Source: Ulvibacterium marinum (GTDB taxonomy: Bacteria > Bacteroidota > Bacteroidia > Flavobacteriales > Flavobacteriaceae). Taken from it: a stretch of DNA of 64,000 nt. The stretch spans positions 377,859 to 441,858 of the forward strand of contig NZ_RBCJ01000003.1 in NCBI RefSeq assembly GCF_003626755.1, written 5' to 3'. The notes beneath the pieces are model-generated. The model did not search any database. It was given only the letters and a program-made list of their open reading frames with translations, and was not told where the DNA came from. Made by a program: the position numbers and the translations under genes. Below, piece by piece: positions 10,022 to 19,742 of this stretch (positions are counted from its first letter, which is position 1; each line of letters begins with the position of its first letter).

Positions 10022-10749
10022 TGGAGATCAATGCGATTATCGTGGAGGATGAGGCAAGTAGCCGGGAAATCCTTAGGAATTATATAAACAAGTACACCAA
10101 GGAAGTTAATTTAAGGGGAGAAGCTGCGTCTATAAAAGAAGGATTGGACTTGATAAAAGAACACACATTGGATTTGGTTTTTTTGGATGTGGAAATGCCT
10201 TTTGGTAATGCGTTCGACCTTTTAGATAAAGTTCCCGAGCGCACATTCGAAACGGTTTTTGTCACTGCCTACGACCACTATGCCAAGGATGCACTGAACC
10301 AACATGCGGCATACTATCTGATGAAGCCTATTAACATTGATGAATTGATCAAGGCTGTGGATTATGTGAGGGAAATAAAACAACGCGAGGCCTATTTGGA
10401 AGATCGGGTGCTACAGCCCAAGCTTAAGGGGGTAAAAGGAAAAATTACTTTGCCCCAGCAGGACGGTTTTCAGGTGTTGAACGTATCGGATATTCTATAT
10501 TGCAAAGCGGACGATAATTACACCGAAATCTATTTGGAAAACAAGAAGATATTGGTGAGCAAAACCTTAAAGTACTTTGAAGAGGCCCTTTCGGATTTTT
10601 CCTTTGCCCGTATTCATAAGTCCTTTTTGGTCAACGTCAATGAAGTGGTCAAATATAGAAAGGGCAAAGGAGGTAGCGTAGTAATCTCAAATGGGAAGGA
10701 ACTTTTGGTCTCGGCCTCTAAAAAAAGGGAATTGTTGTCCTATTTTTGA
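10021..10749 (+). CDS. LytTR-family response regulator
   Basis: A 242-residue regulator with an N-terminal receiver domain, phospho-acceptor D56 in FLDVEMP and conserved K102 in YLMKPI. The C-terminal LytTR DNA-binding domain (about 140-242) includes the stretch FARIHKSFLVNVN. It should receive phosphate from the kinase encoded immediately upstream, with which it shares one base. LytTR regulators usually bind two spaced direct repeats. None was recognised nearby, so the target genes are unknown. Confidence 0.95.
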   Translation: MEINAIIVEDEASSREILRNYINKYTKEVNLRGEAASIKEGLDLIKEHTLDLVFLDVEMPFGNAFDLLDKVPERTFETVFVTAYDHYAKDALNQHAAYYLMKPINIDELIKAVDYVREIKQREAYLEDRVLQPKLKGVKGKITLPQQDGFQVLNVSDILYCKADDNYTEIYLENKKILVSKTLKYFEEALSDFSFARIHKSFLVNVNEVVKYRKGKGGSVVISNGKELLVSASKKRELLSYF

Positions 10750-10790
10750 TAAAGAATGGAGGTTCATTAGCTACACTGATTTTTTCTTTT

Positions 10791-10811
10791 CACCAAACAC
10801 CAAACACCAAA
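10791..10811. repeat. Three tandem 7-bp repeats (CACCAAA)
   Basis: CACCAAA occurs three times in succession in the 137-bp gap between the response regulator and the carbonic anhydrase gene. It may only be low-complexity sequence. It could vary in copy number. Confidence 0.7.
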
Positions 10812-10886
10812 CATGTCATACTGAGCAAAGTCAAAGCATCAAATTACAAAACTCAAAACCTAACACTTAACATTTAACGCCGAATC

Positions 10887-11399
10887 ATGCCAATAATAAA
10901 GACCATTAATGGAAAAACCCCGCAGATAGGGAAGGATTGCTTCATTGCAGAAAATGCGACCATAGTTGGCGAAGTACATATGGGCGACCTTTGCAGCATT
11001 TGGTTCAATACCGTGGTTCGTGGGGACGTTCACTACATAAAAATGGGGAATAAGGTAAACATTCAGGATGGTGCCATTATCCATTGTACCTATCAAAAAT
11101 CGCCTACTACTATAGGTAACAATGTCTCCATTGGTCATAATGCTATAGTTCATGGCTGTACTATTAAAGACAATGTATTGGTAGGTATGGGGAGTATCAT
11201 CATGGACGATTGCGTAGTGGAAAGTAATAGTATCATTGCCGCCGGCGCCGTTGTCACCAAGGGTACCCATATACCCTCCGGAAGCGTCTTCGCAGGCATG
11301 CCGGCCAAAAAAATTAAGGACATAAGCCCTGAATTAAGTTCCGGGGAGATAGATAGGATTGCCAACGCCTATGTAAAGTATTCAAGTTGGTTCAAATAA
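10887..11399 (+). CDS. Gamma-class carbonic anhydrase family protein
   Basis: A 170-residue left-handed beta-helix protein. Hexapeptide repeats run throughout. The gamma-CA zinc-site histidines appear in GDVHYIKMG, IGHNAIVHG and the intervening IIHCTYQ. The RGDVHYI and HNAIVHGC signatures place it in the Yrd/CaiE/PaaY-like branch. Many members of that branch lack strong hydratase activity, so the exact reaction is uncertain. The ATG at 10887 is the only good start. The gene stands alone between the LytTR regulator and fabD on the same strand. Confidence 0.92.
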   Translation: MPIIKTINGKTPQIGKDCFIAENATIVGEVHMGDLCSIWFNTVVRGDVHYIKMGNKVNIQDGAIIHCTYQKSPTTIGNNVSIGHNAIVHGCTIKDNVLVGMGSIIMDDCVVESNSIIAAGAVVTKGTHIPSGSVFAGMPAKKIKDISPELSSGEIDRIANAYVKYSSWFK

Positions 11400-11491
11400 T
11401 GCTTCAACAAACCTGTTTAGAGGGTTCGGGCACAGTCCCTGTGGTAATCCAAAAAACCAACAATCCAAATTAACCAACAATCTTTAATTCC

Positions 11492-11499
11492 TATATTTG
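11492..11499 (+). promoter_or_regulatory. Probable -7 promoter box for fabD
   Basis: TATATTTG is an exact match to the Bacteroidota consensus TAnnTTTG and lies 19 bases before the fabD ATG. No clear TTG -33 element is seen. Confidence 0.55.
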
Positions 11500-11518
11500 T
11501 GGGGTCAAAACATAAATT

Positions 11519-12403
11519 ATGAACGCACACGTATTTCCAGGTCAGGGAGCTCAATTCGTGGGAATGGGCTTAGATCTTTATGAAAAATATCCCATTGCCC
11601 AAGAAATGTTTGCACAGGCCAATGATATTCTCGGTTTTTCCATTACCGACATTATGTTCGAGGGTACTGTGGAAGATTTAAAACAAACCAAGGTAACCCA
11701 ACCCGCTATCTTTTTACACTCGGTCATTTTGAGCAAGGTTATGGGAGAAGACTTTAAACCTGATAGCGTAGCCGGACATTCCTTGGGAGAATTCTCGGCT
11801 TTGGTGGCCAATTGCACCCTAAGTTTTGAAAACGGGCTTCAACTGGTCTCACGAAGGGCTATGGCCATGCAAAAAGCCTGTGAATTAAAACCAGGAACCA
11901 TGGCCGTGGTGTTGGGGTTGGACGATGCAACAGTGGAAAAGGCATGCGCCGAGATTTCCGGAGTTGTAGTTCCTGCAAATTACAATTGCCCAGGTCAGTT
12001 GGTCATATCCGGGGAGGTTGATGCCATAAATGAAGCTTGTATACAACTAAAGGAAGCTGGTGCTAGGAGAGCCATGGCATTGCCTGTTGGGGGGGCATTT
12101 CATTCCCCATTGATGGAGCCTGCAGGAGAGGAGTTGGCGGCGGCCATTGAGGAGGCTACATTTAACGATCCAAAATGTCCTATTTACCAGAATGTTAGCA
12201 CTACTGCAGTTACCGATCCATCGGAGATAAAGAAAAATTTGATTGCTCAATTGACGGCACCGGTAAAATGGACCCAGAGCGTACAGAATATGTCCAAGGA
12301 CGGCACTTCCAAATTTATAGAAGTAGGCCCTGGAAAGGTATTGCAAGGTCTGGTAAAAAAGATAGCGCCGGATGTGGAAACCTTCGCAGCCGAAACGCAA
12401 TAG
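11519..12403 (+). CDS. fabD: Malonyl-CoA:ACP S-malonyltransferase
   Basis: FabD loads malonyl from CoA onto acyl carrier protein for fatty acid chain extension. The 294-residue protein starts with the family motif FPGQGAQFVGMG. It carries the nucleophile S88 in GHSLGEFSA and the catalytic H195 in GGAFHSPLM, with QLTAPVKW near the C-terminus. Length is typical. It is not in a fab cluster here: the gene is single, with its own promoter-like box upstream and a 239-bp gap after it. Confidence 0.97.
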   Translation: MNAHVFPGQGAQFVGMGLDLYEKYPIAQEMFAQANDILGFSITDIMFEGTVEDLKQTKVTQPAIFLHSVILSKVMGEDFKPDSVAGHSLGEFSALVANCTLSFENGLQLVSRRAMAMQKACELKPGTMAVVLGLDDATVEKACAEISGVVVPANYNCPGQLVISGEVDAINEACIQLKEAGARRAMALPVGGAFHSPLMEPAGEELAAAIEEATFNDPKCPIYQNVSTTAVTDPSEIKKNLIAQLTAPVKWTQSVQNMSKDGTSKFIEVGPGKVLQGLVKKIAPDVETFAAETQ

Positions 12404-12642
12404 CTCAAGTTTGCCATTGAATTCGGTATTTCATCCGAAAAACACCTATTTAATCCTTTAATTTAAGGACTGGGCTATTTTTTTTAGTAATATTGAATCC
12501 ATTTTCGGATAACCCACCAACCCCACTTGATTTTGAATTCCAAGAATTCAAAAAGATTATATGCCGATGTGTTATATGAACAATTGCTTTGTCGGCAAAT
12601 TGCACCTGTCCCCCCTTTTAGGAGGGTGTAAAAGAATAAGAA

Positions 12643-15600
12643 GTGAAAAAGAAAAAAGATATGGACGCCCCATCCAAAAGAACCATAGCCTTAACAAAGT
12701 TTTTTTGTTGGTTATTCTTCCTGTCTGTGAGCGTTTTTGTACGGGCACAGGATATTTCGATTGCTGCAATTGGCGATGCTAATGAAGATGGAAGTGCTCT
12801 GGCCATATTCAGGGTCACTAGGACCGCGGTACTCAATGCCCCGGATATTAACGTAACCTTTTCCGTTGGTGATGTTGGCGATACTGCTACATCCGGTGTT
12901 GACTATACACCTCCGGCATCAAATACTGTTACCTTACCTGCAAGTGTCTTTTCATCAACTTTTGTGGATATTCAAATTGCCAGAAGGATTGATGCTTTGA
13001 TAGAAGGAAACGAGACCCTAACAGTAATATTGACTGGTACCGATGGGGGAACCATAAACGTTTTGGCGGATAGGGCCACAGCGGAGATTATCGATGATGA
13101 TCAAGGTTTGGTTGGCATTTCGGTCTCTGACGGGGATGCCTCGGAACCCTCCAATGACGGGGAATATACCATTACTTTAGGCGGTGTCAACGGCACAGGT
13201 GGGGCAATCACCATATTTTTTGAGGTAGGGGGTGCAAGTACGGCTACGGAAGGCGTGGATTTTGCTACTTTTCCAGCTTCGATCGATATCATTGATGGAC
13301 AACAGACCGCTACATTGACTTTGGATGTTTTGGACGATACGGACATCGAACAACCTGAAATTGCGCGTATCCGAATAGATAATACGAGCAATACCACACT
13401 TTTTCCGATAGATCTTGCCAATGATCGTGTTGATATTACCATTCAGGACGATGACTGTTTTGCGGGATTTACCGCACCCACCATATTGGGAGGTAATCCG
13501 ACCGAATTTTGTGATTCCACAGGAGAAAACTTGGATGGTTTTATACAAGGAGGTGCCGGAAGCGCACCCGCAGGAGCTGAATTACGTTGGAGCACGAATC
13601 CGAATCCAGCTGGTGGAGGGGATTTATTGGCAGCCAATCCGTCCGTAACGGTTTCAGATACTTATTACGCGGTATACTGGGATGCTGCCAATGTTTGTTT
13701 TAGCCCAACATCATCCGTAACGCTTACCTTCGGTACGACTCCTTCGATTACAAATACAACAGAGGATTCCAGATGTGGTACCGGAACACTTACATTGGGT
13801 GCTACCGCGAGTGGAGGAACGCTAAGCTGGTTCGCGGCACCAACTGGAGGTTCAAGCATCGGAACTGGTACAAGTTTTGTGACTCCAAGTATAACCACGA
13901 CTACAACGTATTATGTGGAGGCTTCCATAAATGGATGTACTTCGGCCAGAACAGCGGTAATAGCTACTATAGATCCCATTCCAGTTATTACGAATACTAC
14001 CCCGGACTCCAGATGCGATCCCGGAACCCTTACCTTAGGAGCCACGGCGGATTCCGGAACACTCAGCTGGTTTGCTACGGATACAGGCGGTACAAGTATA
14101 GGAACGGGTACGAGTTTTTCAACTCCAAGCATAACCACTACTACGACCTATTATGTGGAAGCTTCTTTAAATGGTTGTACTTCTGCAAGAAGTGCCGTGA
14201 TAGCCACGGTTAGTCAGCAGCCATCAGCAGGGAACACAACCAATGCGAACGCTTGTACTGATGATAATTTTGGGGAGACCGAAATAGACTTGGACGATTT
14301 GATAGAAAATGAAGATTCAGGGGATTGGTCACAGACGAGTGGAACTTCTGTGGGTAATATACCAAATAATAATCAGATAGATTTTGAAGGCTTGCCTTTG
14401 GGCATCTATATATTTACTTATACCACTGATGGTGCTGTAGCCCCATGTACCAATGAGTCCGTTGATGTGACCATTACCGTTATAGATTGTGATCCTTGTA
14501 CTGCGGGAAACTTGGCACCGACTCTAAATCCTAGTGCCCCGGATACGGATTATTGCGGGGATAGTATTGTATTGGATTTGGATGATTTTGTTACGGGTAG
14601 CGGACCTTCGGGGACCGAATTACGATGGAGCACGGTTTCCGATACCTCGGATGAAGCGGCCCATCTTTTATCGAGCTCTATAAACGTGTCCAACGGGGGT
14701 TCTTATTTTGGGTTTTACTGGGATGATGTCAATAGTTGCGCCAGCCCTTTTTTAGAAGTGATATTGGCATTACGGCCCATTCCGATTATTACATCAACAA
14801 CAGATGGTGAACGTTGTGGTCCGGGACCGGTGGAACTACAAGTTACTGGAAACGTTCCAGGGCAGAGTCAACCACCGACATTTAATTGGTATACAGTACC
14901 GACAGGAGGTACAGCCCTTTTTTCGGGATCTACCGTAATGCCGGATTTGAGTATCACCACTACCTATTATGTAGAAGCCACGGCAGATGGTTGTACTTCA
15001 TCACCGCGACAAGAAGTAATCGCTACCGTTGTACCCGAAGTCTCTCCAGGTACTCCCTCCGATGGATCTTCATGTAATAATGCCGCTTTTGGCAATACTA
15101 CCCTAGATTTGGCAGATCAATTGACCGGAGCGGATGCCGGGGTATGGGCGGTTACCTCACAACCCGCTGGTGGAACCATTGCAAGCGGAATTAACAATAT
15201 TGATTTTGAGGGCCAACCCGCTGGCGATTATGTGTTTACTTATACCACTACAGGGGCACAGGCACCTTGTGTCAATGAATCTTCCATAGTAACCATTTCG
15301 GTAAGTAGTTGTGACACCGATGAAGACGGTGATGGTTTATTGGGCGGCGAAGAAGCCGCTCTAGGAACGGATCCAAATAATGCGGATACGGATGGGGATG
15401 GTATTGACGACGGTGTGGAAGTAGGCGGTGATGTCCAGAATCCATTGGACGAGGATAACGATGGTATTATTGATGCCTTGGACTCCAATGTTCTAGATAG
15501 CGATTTGGATGGTATCGTAGATCAATTAGATCCCGCAAATGACAATCCTTGTGTTCCATCGCGACAGAACGGCCAGTGCGATTTTGATATGGATGATATT

Positions 15601-16740
15601 TCGGACCTGGATGAAGAGGCCAATGGCTCCGATCCCAACGACCCCTGTGATCCCGATCCGGACCACCCCAATTGTAATCCGACCCCTATAGATTTGGAGA
15701 TAACGAAAGTTGTAGACAATGAAAATGCTGTAATCGGCAGTCAAGTGACCTTTACTGTTACGGTGACCAATTTATCCGATCGGGATGCCAGTGGTATATT
15801 GATTGGAGACCTTTTGGAAACCGGCTTCGAGCTTGTTTCCGATGAACCTTCTTCAGGTATGTATGATGAAAATACCGGAGAATGGACCATCGCGGCACTG
15901 GCGGCGTCCGAACAGGCCACCCTTACCATCATTGCCAATGTTTTGGAAGGAGGGCCCTATACCAATACCGCGGAACTTTTGGATTCCTTTCCTCTGGATG
16001 AGACCGTAGCCAATAATAGCGCTACCGTTACCCTGAATATTGACCTTCCTGAAGGGATAGATCTGGTCATTCAAAAATTAGCAAGAATTGGAAACGGCTC
16101 AAACTCGGCTAATATATATCCCCTAGTTGGGCAAGAAATAACATTCGTATTAATCGTAACGAATGAGTCTACGGAGGGCGATGCGATTACCAATATAGTT
16201 GTGGAGGACATTTTGCCTTCCGGTCCTGACGGCCGGATTACCAACGTTACCTCCAATTCAGAGGATTATGATATAAACATGGGTTTATGGGAAATTGCCA
16301 GTTTGTCCAGGGGTCAGGAAGCCACCCTGGAGATTACAGGAACCGTACTTCCCGTTGAAGGTACTTTTGCGAATACGGCAACTATTTTACGGTCTTCCCC
16401 GGCGGATGGTAACCCGGGCAATAATCAGGCCACAGCAACGGTTACGGTAAGCTTACCGACCGAAGCTGATCCAGGGTTTGTGTTCAACCAGTTTTCGCCC
16501 AATGGGGACGGCACCAATGATTTCTTGAAAATCAGGGATGTCGGAACCTTTACCAATACTTCTTTGGAGATATTTAATCGTTACGGCAATCAAGTGTTTG
16601 CGACAAGTAATATGCAGGATGACAATGTCTGGGACGGCACATGGAAGAATGAGCAAGCACCGGATGGTACGTATTTTTATATATTAGATCTTGGGGACGG
16701 TTCCCAACCAAGAAAAGGCTGGATTCAGCTTATTAGATAA
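12643..16740 (+). CDS. Large multidomain surface protein with type IX secretion type B sorting domain
   Basis: A 1365-residue secreted protein. The start is GTG at 12643, or an in-frame ATG at 12661; either leaves a signal peptide ending near FVRAQ. Two Calx-beta domains come first (SGVDYTPPA, EGVDFATFPA). Repeated Ig-like modules follow with the signature SWFAAPTGGSSIGTGTSF and TTTYYVEAS. A calcium-binding thrombospondin type 3 run is next (DTDGDGIDDG, DNDGIIDALD). After it come two DUF11 domains (TFTVTVTNLSD, TFVLIVTNES) and a CHU_C domain (FSPNGDGTNDFLKI to GWIQLIR). The CHU_C domain is the type B export signal, so the product is probably an adhesin or gliding-type surface protein. First gene of a three-gene operon. 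Confidence 0.93.
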   Translation: MKKKKDMDAPSKRTIALTKFFCWLFFLSVSVFVRAQDISIAAIGDANEDGSALAIFRVTRTAVLNAPDINVTFSVGDVGDTATSGVDYTPPASNTVTLPASVFSSTFVDIQIARRIDALIEGNETLTVILTGTDGGTINVLADRATAEIIDDDQGLVGISVSDGDASEPSNDGEYTITLGGVNGTGGAITIFFEVGGASTATEGVDFATFPASIDIIDGQQTATLTLDVLDDTDIEQPEIARIRIDNTSNTTLFPIDLANDRVDITIQDDDCFAGFTAPTILGGNPTEFCDSTGENLDGFIQGGAGSAPAGAELRWSTNPNPAGGGDLLAANPSVTVSDTYYAVYWDAANVCFSPTSSVTLTFGTTPSITNTTEDSRCGTGTLTLGATASGGTLSWFAAPTGGSSIGTGTSFVTPSITTTTTYYVEASINGCTSARTAVIATIDPIPVITNTTPDSRCDPGTLTLGATADSGTLSWFATDTGGTSIGTGTSFSTPSITTTTTYYVEASLNGCTSARSAVIATVSQQPSAGNTTNANACTDDNFGETEIDLDDLIENEDSGDWSQTSGTSVGNIPNNNQIDFEGLPLGIYIFTYTTDGAVAPCTNESVDVTITVIDCDPCTAGNLAPTLNPSAPDTDYCGDSIVLDLDDFVTGSGPSGTELRWSTVSDTSDEAAHLLSSSINVSNGGSYFGFYWDDVNSCASPFLEVILALRPIPIITSTTDGERCGPGPVELQVTGNVPGQSQPPTFNWYTVPTGGTALFSGSTVMPDLSITTTYYVEATADGCTSSPRQEVIATVVPEVSPGTPSDGSSCNNAAFGNTTLDLADQLTGADAGVWAVTSQPAGGTIASGINNIDFEGQPAGDYVFTYTTTGAQAPCVNESSIVTISVSSCDTDEDGDGLLGGEEAALGTDPNNADTDGDGIDDGVEVGGDVQNPLDEDNDGIIDALDSNVLDSDLDGIVDQLDPANDNPCVPSRQNGQCDFDMDDISDLDEEANGSDPNDPCDPDPDHPNCNPTPIDLEITKVVDNENAVIGSQVTFTVTVTNLSDRDASGILIGDLLETGFELVSDEPSSGMYDENTGEWTIAALAASEQATLTIIANVLEGGPYTNTAELLDSFPLDETVANNSATVTLNIDLPEGIDLVIQKLARIGNGSNSANIYPLVGQEITFVLIVTNESTEGDAITNIVVEDILPSGPDGRITNVTSNSEDYDINMGLWEIASLSRGQEATLEITGTVLPVEGTFANTATILRSSPADGNPGNNQATATVTVSLPTEADPGFVFNQFSPNGDGTNDFLKIRDVGTFTNTSLEIFNRYGNQVFATSNMQDDNVWDGTWKNEQAPDGTYFYILDLGDGSQPRKGWIQLIR
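13746..14212 (+). repeat. Two tandem 240-bp (80-codon) Ig-like modules
   Basis: Within the large surface gene, the segment around 13783 (GAACACTTACATTGGG) recurs 240 bases later around 14023 (GAACCCTTACCTTAGG). The two encoded modules are nearly identical in protein sequence but differ at many third positions. A third, more diverged module is visible at about 14790-15030. The array could expand or contract by recombination. Confidence 0.8.
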
Positions 16741-16747
16741 CGTTTCA

Positions 16748-17743
16748 ATGGCATATAGCACAGGTATATCAACACCACACAAATACATTTATTTTTTACT
16801 TGCACTTGTCGCCCTATGCAATACGTATGAGGGTCAAGCCCAGAAGGAACCCCAGTATACACAATATATGTACAATATTGGCAGCTTTAACCCCGCATAT
16901 GTGGGCACCGTGGAAAATCCGGAGATTATTGGATTGTATCGTGCTCAGTGGTTGGACATTCCCGGGTCGCCAAGAACTATTCGGTTCGGGGTAAATTTTC
17001 CATTTGAAAACAAGAAACACGGTCTTGGGTTTAATGTAGTTAACGATCAACTCGGGCCCGTAACCCAAACCTATGTAGATTTGTCCTACTCGTACCAATT
17101 TAATGTTACGTATAATACCATGTTATCTTTTGGAATGGATGTTGGGGGTGGTTTTCTGGATGTTGATTTCTCTAAAGGAACATTTGAAAACCCGGGAGAA
17201 CCAATATTGAATCGTAGCCCCCTCAACAATTTTTACCCTACCATAGGAGCTGGATTGTTTTTGTACAGTGAGGATGTTTGGTATTTTGGACTTTCCATAC
17301 CTAATTTTCTAACTGATGGGATTTATAATGAGGACGTCGCCGCTATTGTGGAGGACAACATACATTTGAATGTTATTGGTGGATATGTCTTTGACCTATC
17401 CGAAACCTTAAAGTTTAAACCGGCTTTTTTACTCAATTATGTCAACGGAGCGCCTTTGAACACCAACATTTCGGCAAATTTTTTAATTAACGATAGGTTT
17501 ACGGCGGGAGCTTCCTATCGTATAGATAATGCACTAAGTGGATTGGCCGGGTTCCAGGTTTCAAGTAGCACGTTTATTGGCTATTCGTACGATTATAACA
17601 CCAATTTACTTGGGGAATTCAATAATGGTTCCCATGAAATTATTCTTAAATTTTATTTGGGTAAGGGCAAAGGGCGTTCAAAAGATGAGAAACCGGATAG
17701 TAAAGATCAACCGAAACAAATTGATACACCAAGGTTTTTTTAA
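16748..17743 (+). CDS. PorP/SprF family type IX secretion membrane protein, partner of the upstream substrate
   Basis: A 331-residue outer-membrane barrel. The ATG at 16748 follows the surface-protein stop by 7 bases and is preferred over an upstream GTG inside that gene. A signal peptide ends near EGQAQ, then comes the family motif YTQYMYNIGSFNPAYVG with the NPA-Y-VG core. Later strands include SYSYQFN and GASYRIDN. In gliding and type IX systems SprF-like proteins are needed for export or attachment of the type B protein encoded beside them. The fixed substrate-SprF-OmpA order here supports that role. Confidence 0.92.
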   Translation: MAYSTGISTPHKYIYFLLALVALCNTYEGQAQKEPQYTQYMYNIGSFNPAYVGTVENPEIIGLYRAQWLDIPGSPRTIRFGVNFPFENKKHGLGFNVVNDQLGPVTQTYVDLSYSYQFNVTYNTMLSFGMDVGGGFLDVDFSKGTFENPGEPILNRSPLNNFYPTIGAGLFLYSEDVWYFGLSIPNFLTDGIYNEDVAAIVEDNIHLNVIGGYVFDLSETLKFKPAFLLNYVNGAPLNTNISANFLINDRFTAGASYRIDNALSGLAGFQVSSSTFIGYSYDYNTNLLGEFNNGSHEIILKFYLGKGKGRSKDEKPDSKDQPKQIDTPRFF

Positions 17744-17754
17744 ATGATATTCCT

Positions 17755-19689
17755 ATGAGAACACGACTTTTATTGTTGGCCTTTTGGGTAGTATCTACCG
17801 TTGGCCTGGCTCAGGAAAAAATGACAAAGGCGGACAAGCTGTTCTACAGTTATGCCTATGCGAATGCTATTGAAGCCTATCAAAAACAAATGCGGGATGG
17901 AAAATTAATGACCAATTCCCAGTTTTTAAATCTGGCCGATTCCTATTTTCATACCGGAGATTATAAAAATGCCTCCAAACTGTATTTGCAGGTCAATTCC
18001 AAGGATACCATAATGTCAGTTCATCAATTTAACAAGATGTTACAGAGTATGGCCAAAAACTCGGAGAAGGACCGACTCAATGCGTTTTTAGACACAAAAA
18101 AGGAAAGGCTACCTATAGAGTTACTGGAAAACATGGACTTCAATTCCGAATTGCTCCGGGCTGAATCCGAATCGGATAAGGACTTTCAAATTTTCAATTT
18201 GGGTATAAACAGCCCCCAAGCGGATTTCTCACCTTCCTTTTATAAGGATAGATTGCTCTTTAGCAGTTCGCGGTTACAAAAATCAAAAAAGATATATGAA
18301 CCCTCCGGAGATTCCTTTTTGGATATTTACGTGGGCAGGGTCGGGTCTAACGGGGATGTGCTTAATGCCAATACCTTTACGACAATACCGGACTCCAAAT
18401 ATCACAAGGCTACTCCCTATTATTCAGAAAGTTTGGATCGATTTTTTTACATCCTTTCCAATACGGAGGATGATAGACTTGCTTTTGATGAGAACGGTAA
18501 AAATTCACTGGCCTTGGGCATGGTATACCCTAATGGGTTTTTTAGATTCCTTTTAAAGGATTTAAGTACGTCGTTCTACTACCCATTTTTTCAGGATTCG
18601 ACGAATAGGATTTATTTTGCCGCAAATTTTGAGGATAGTCTTGGAGGTACGGATATATACTATGTAAACACCAATAATGGACAAATTATGTCCGAACCCT
18701 TTAATTTGGGGCCTCGTGTCAATACGGCTGGAAATGAAATAGCGCCCTATGTTTTTGAAGGAAGCTTATACTTTTCCTCGGATGTCTTTTATGGCTTGGG
18801 CGGAATGGACATCTATAAAAGCAATATTCAGCCAGATGGAATCTTTACAATACCTGTTAATTTAGGAAGTAGCATTAACTCTCCCTCTGATGATTTTGGT
18901 TTCATAATTGAAGAAAACGTTTTTGGCGGTTACTCCGGTTATTTTTCATCCAACCGCAAAGGGGGTAAGGGAGGTGATGATATTTATGGATTTAAAATTA
19001 ATCGTGTTCCGGGATTAAAAACCTTGATTTTACGTGGAAGTGTTGCCGAAATTGGGCAAGGACAGAAAATTGAAAAGGCATCCGTAAAAATTTTGGGCGG
19101 AAGTGAAGACTTGATTAAGGAAGTATACACTGATGAAGATGGCATGTTTCAAGTAGAGCTTCCTTGGAGAGATGCCATATATTTGGAAGTTGGCAAAGAG
19201 AGATACTCCAAGTTTCGTTACAGGTATGAGGAAAACAAGCTCGAGGAAATTCAAAAAACCCCATTGGATATTGAATTATTGTTTTTGGAAAATATTGTGG
19301 AGAAGAAAGAAGGGAAAACCGTTTTAAAATTAAATGATTTTCTTTTTGCCAAGGGCATGAGCGACCTATCCATGGATATGATGGCAGAATTGGATAAGGT
19401 TGCTCAAATAGTACAGGAGTTTCCCCGAATGCGATTTCGTATCGAATCCCATACGGATAGTCGTGGAAGTAAATATGCCAATAAAAAGCTATCCACCCAA
19501 CGCGCGGAGGCAGTCCAAAGCTATCTTCTGCAAAAAGGGGTGCCGGGGGCCAATATTTTATCTGTGGAAGGTTTTGGGGAGGAAAAAATACTCAACAACT
19601 GTACGGATGGGGTCTATTGTTTGGATTTTTTACACAATCAAAATTTGCGCACACTGATTGTGATTGAGAACTATTCAGAACTGGAATAA
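17755..19689 (+). CDS. OmpA-family protein with TPR, beta-propeller and regulatory domains (PorE-like)
   Basis: A 644-residue exported protein. The order is a signal peptide, N-terminal TPR-like helices (FYSYAYANAIEAYQKQ), a PD40/WD40-like propeller (about residues 150-420, with GGTDIYYVN, GGMDIYKSN and GGDDIYGFK blades) and a carboxypeptidase regulatory-like domain (about 425-500). It ends with an OmpA peptidoglycan-binding domain (RIESHTDSRGSKYANKKLS). This is the domain order of PorE, which links type IX machinery or its substrates to the cell wall. It is the third gene of the operon, 11 bases after the SprF-like gene. Confidence 0.92.
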   Translation: MRTRLLLLAFWVVSTVGLAQEKMTKADKLFYSYAYANAIEAYQKQMRDGKLMTNSQFLNLADSYFHTGDYKNASKLYLQVNSKDTIMSVHQFNKMLQSMAKNSEKDRLNAFLDTKKERLPIELLENMDFNSELLRAESESDKDFQIFNLGINSPQADFSPSFYKDRLLFSSSRLQKSKKIYEPSGDSFLDIYVGRVGSNGDVLNANTFTTIPDSKYHKATPYYSESLDRFFYILSNTEDDRLAFDENGKNSLALGMVYPNGFFRFLLKDLSTSFYYPFFQDSTNRIYFAANFEDSLGGTDIYYVNTNNGQIMSEPFNLGPRVNTAGNEIAPYVFEGSLYFSSDVFYGLGGMDIYKSNIQPDGIFTIPVNLGSSINSPSDDFGFIIEENVFGGYSGYFSSNRKGGKGGDDIYGFKINRVPGLKTLILRGSVAEIGQGQKIEKASVKILGGSEDLIKEVYTDEDGMFQVELPWRDAIYLEVGKERYSKFRYRYEENKLEEIQKTPLDIELLFLENIVEKKEGKTVLKLNDFLFAKGMSDLSMDMMAELDKVAQIVQEFPRMRFRIESHTDSRGSKYANKKLSTQRAEAVQSYLLQKGVPGANILSVEGFGEEKILNNCTDGVYCLDFLHNQNLRTLIVIENYSELE

Positions 19690-19742
19690 AGGTTCGCAAA
19701 ACCCTTTCTATTAATATAATTTAAGAATGGGGCCGTATTGTA

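Noticed and set aside
12607-12626. AGGAGG and a C-rich/G-rich hairpin before the large surface gene
   Set aside because: The AGGAGG lies about 18 bases from the GTG start and no start codon is at normal spacing. Bacteroidota rarely rely on Shine-Dalgarno pairing, so I do not call it a ribosome binding site.
13773-14213. Alternate-frame open reading frames inside the surface gene
   Set aside because: They are shadows produced by the Thr/Gly-rich repeats of the true frame and have no start context or conserved features.
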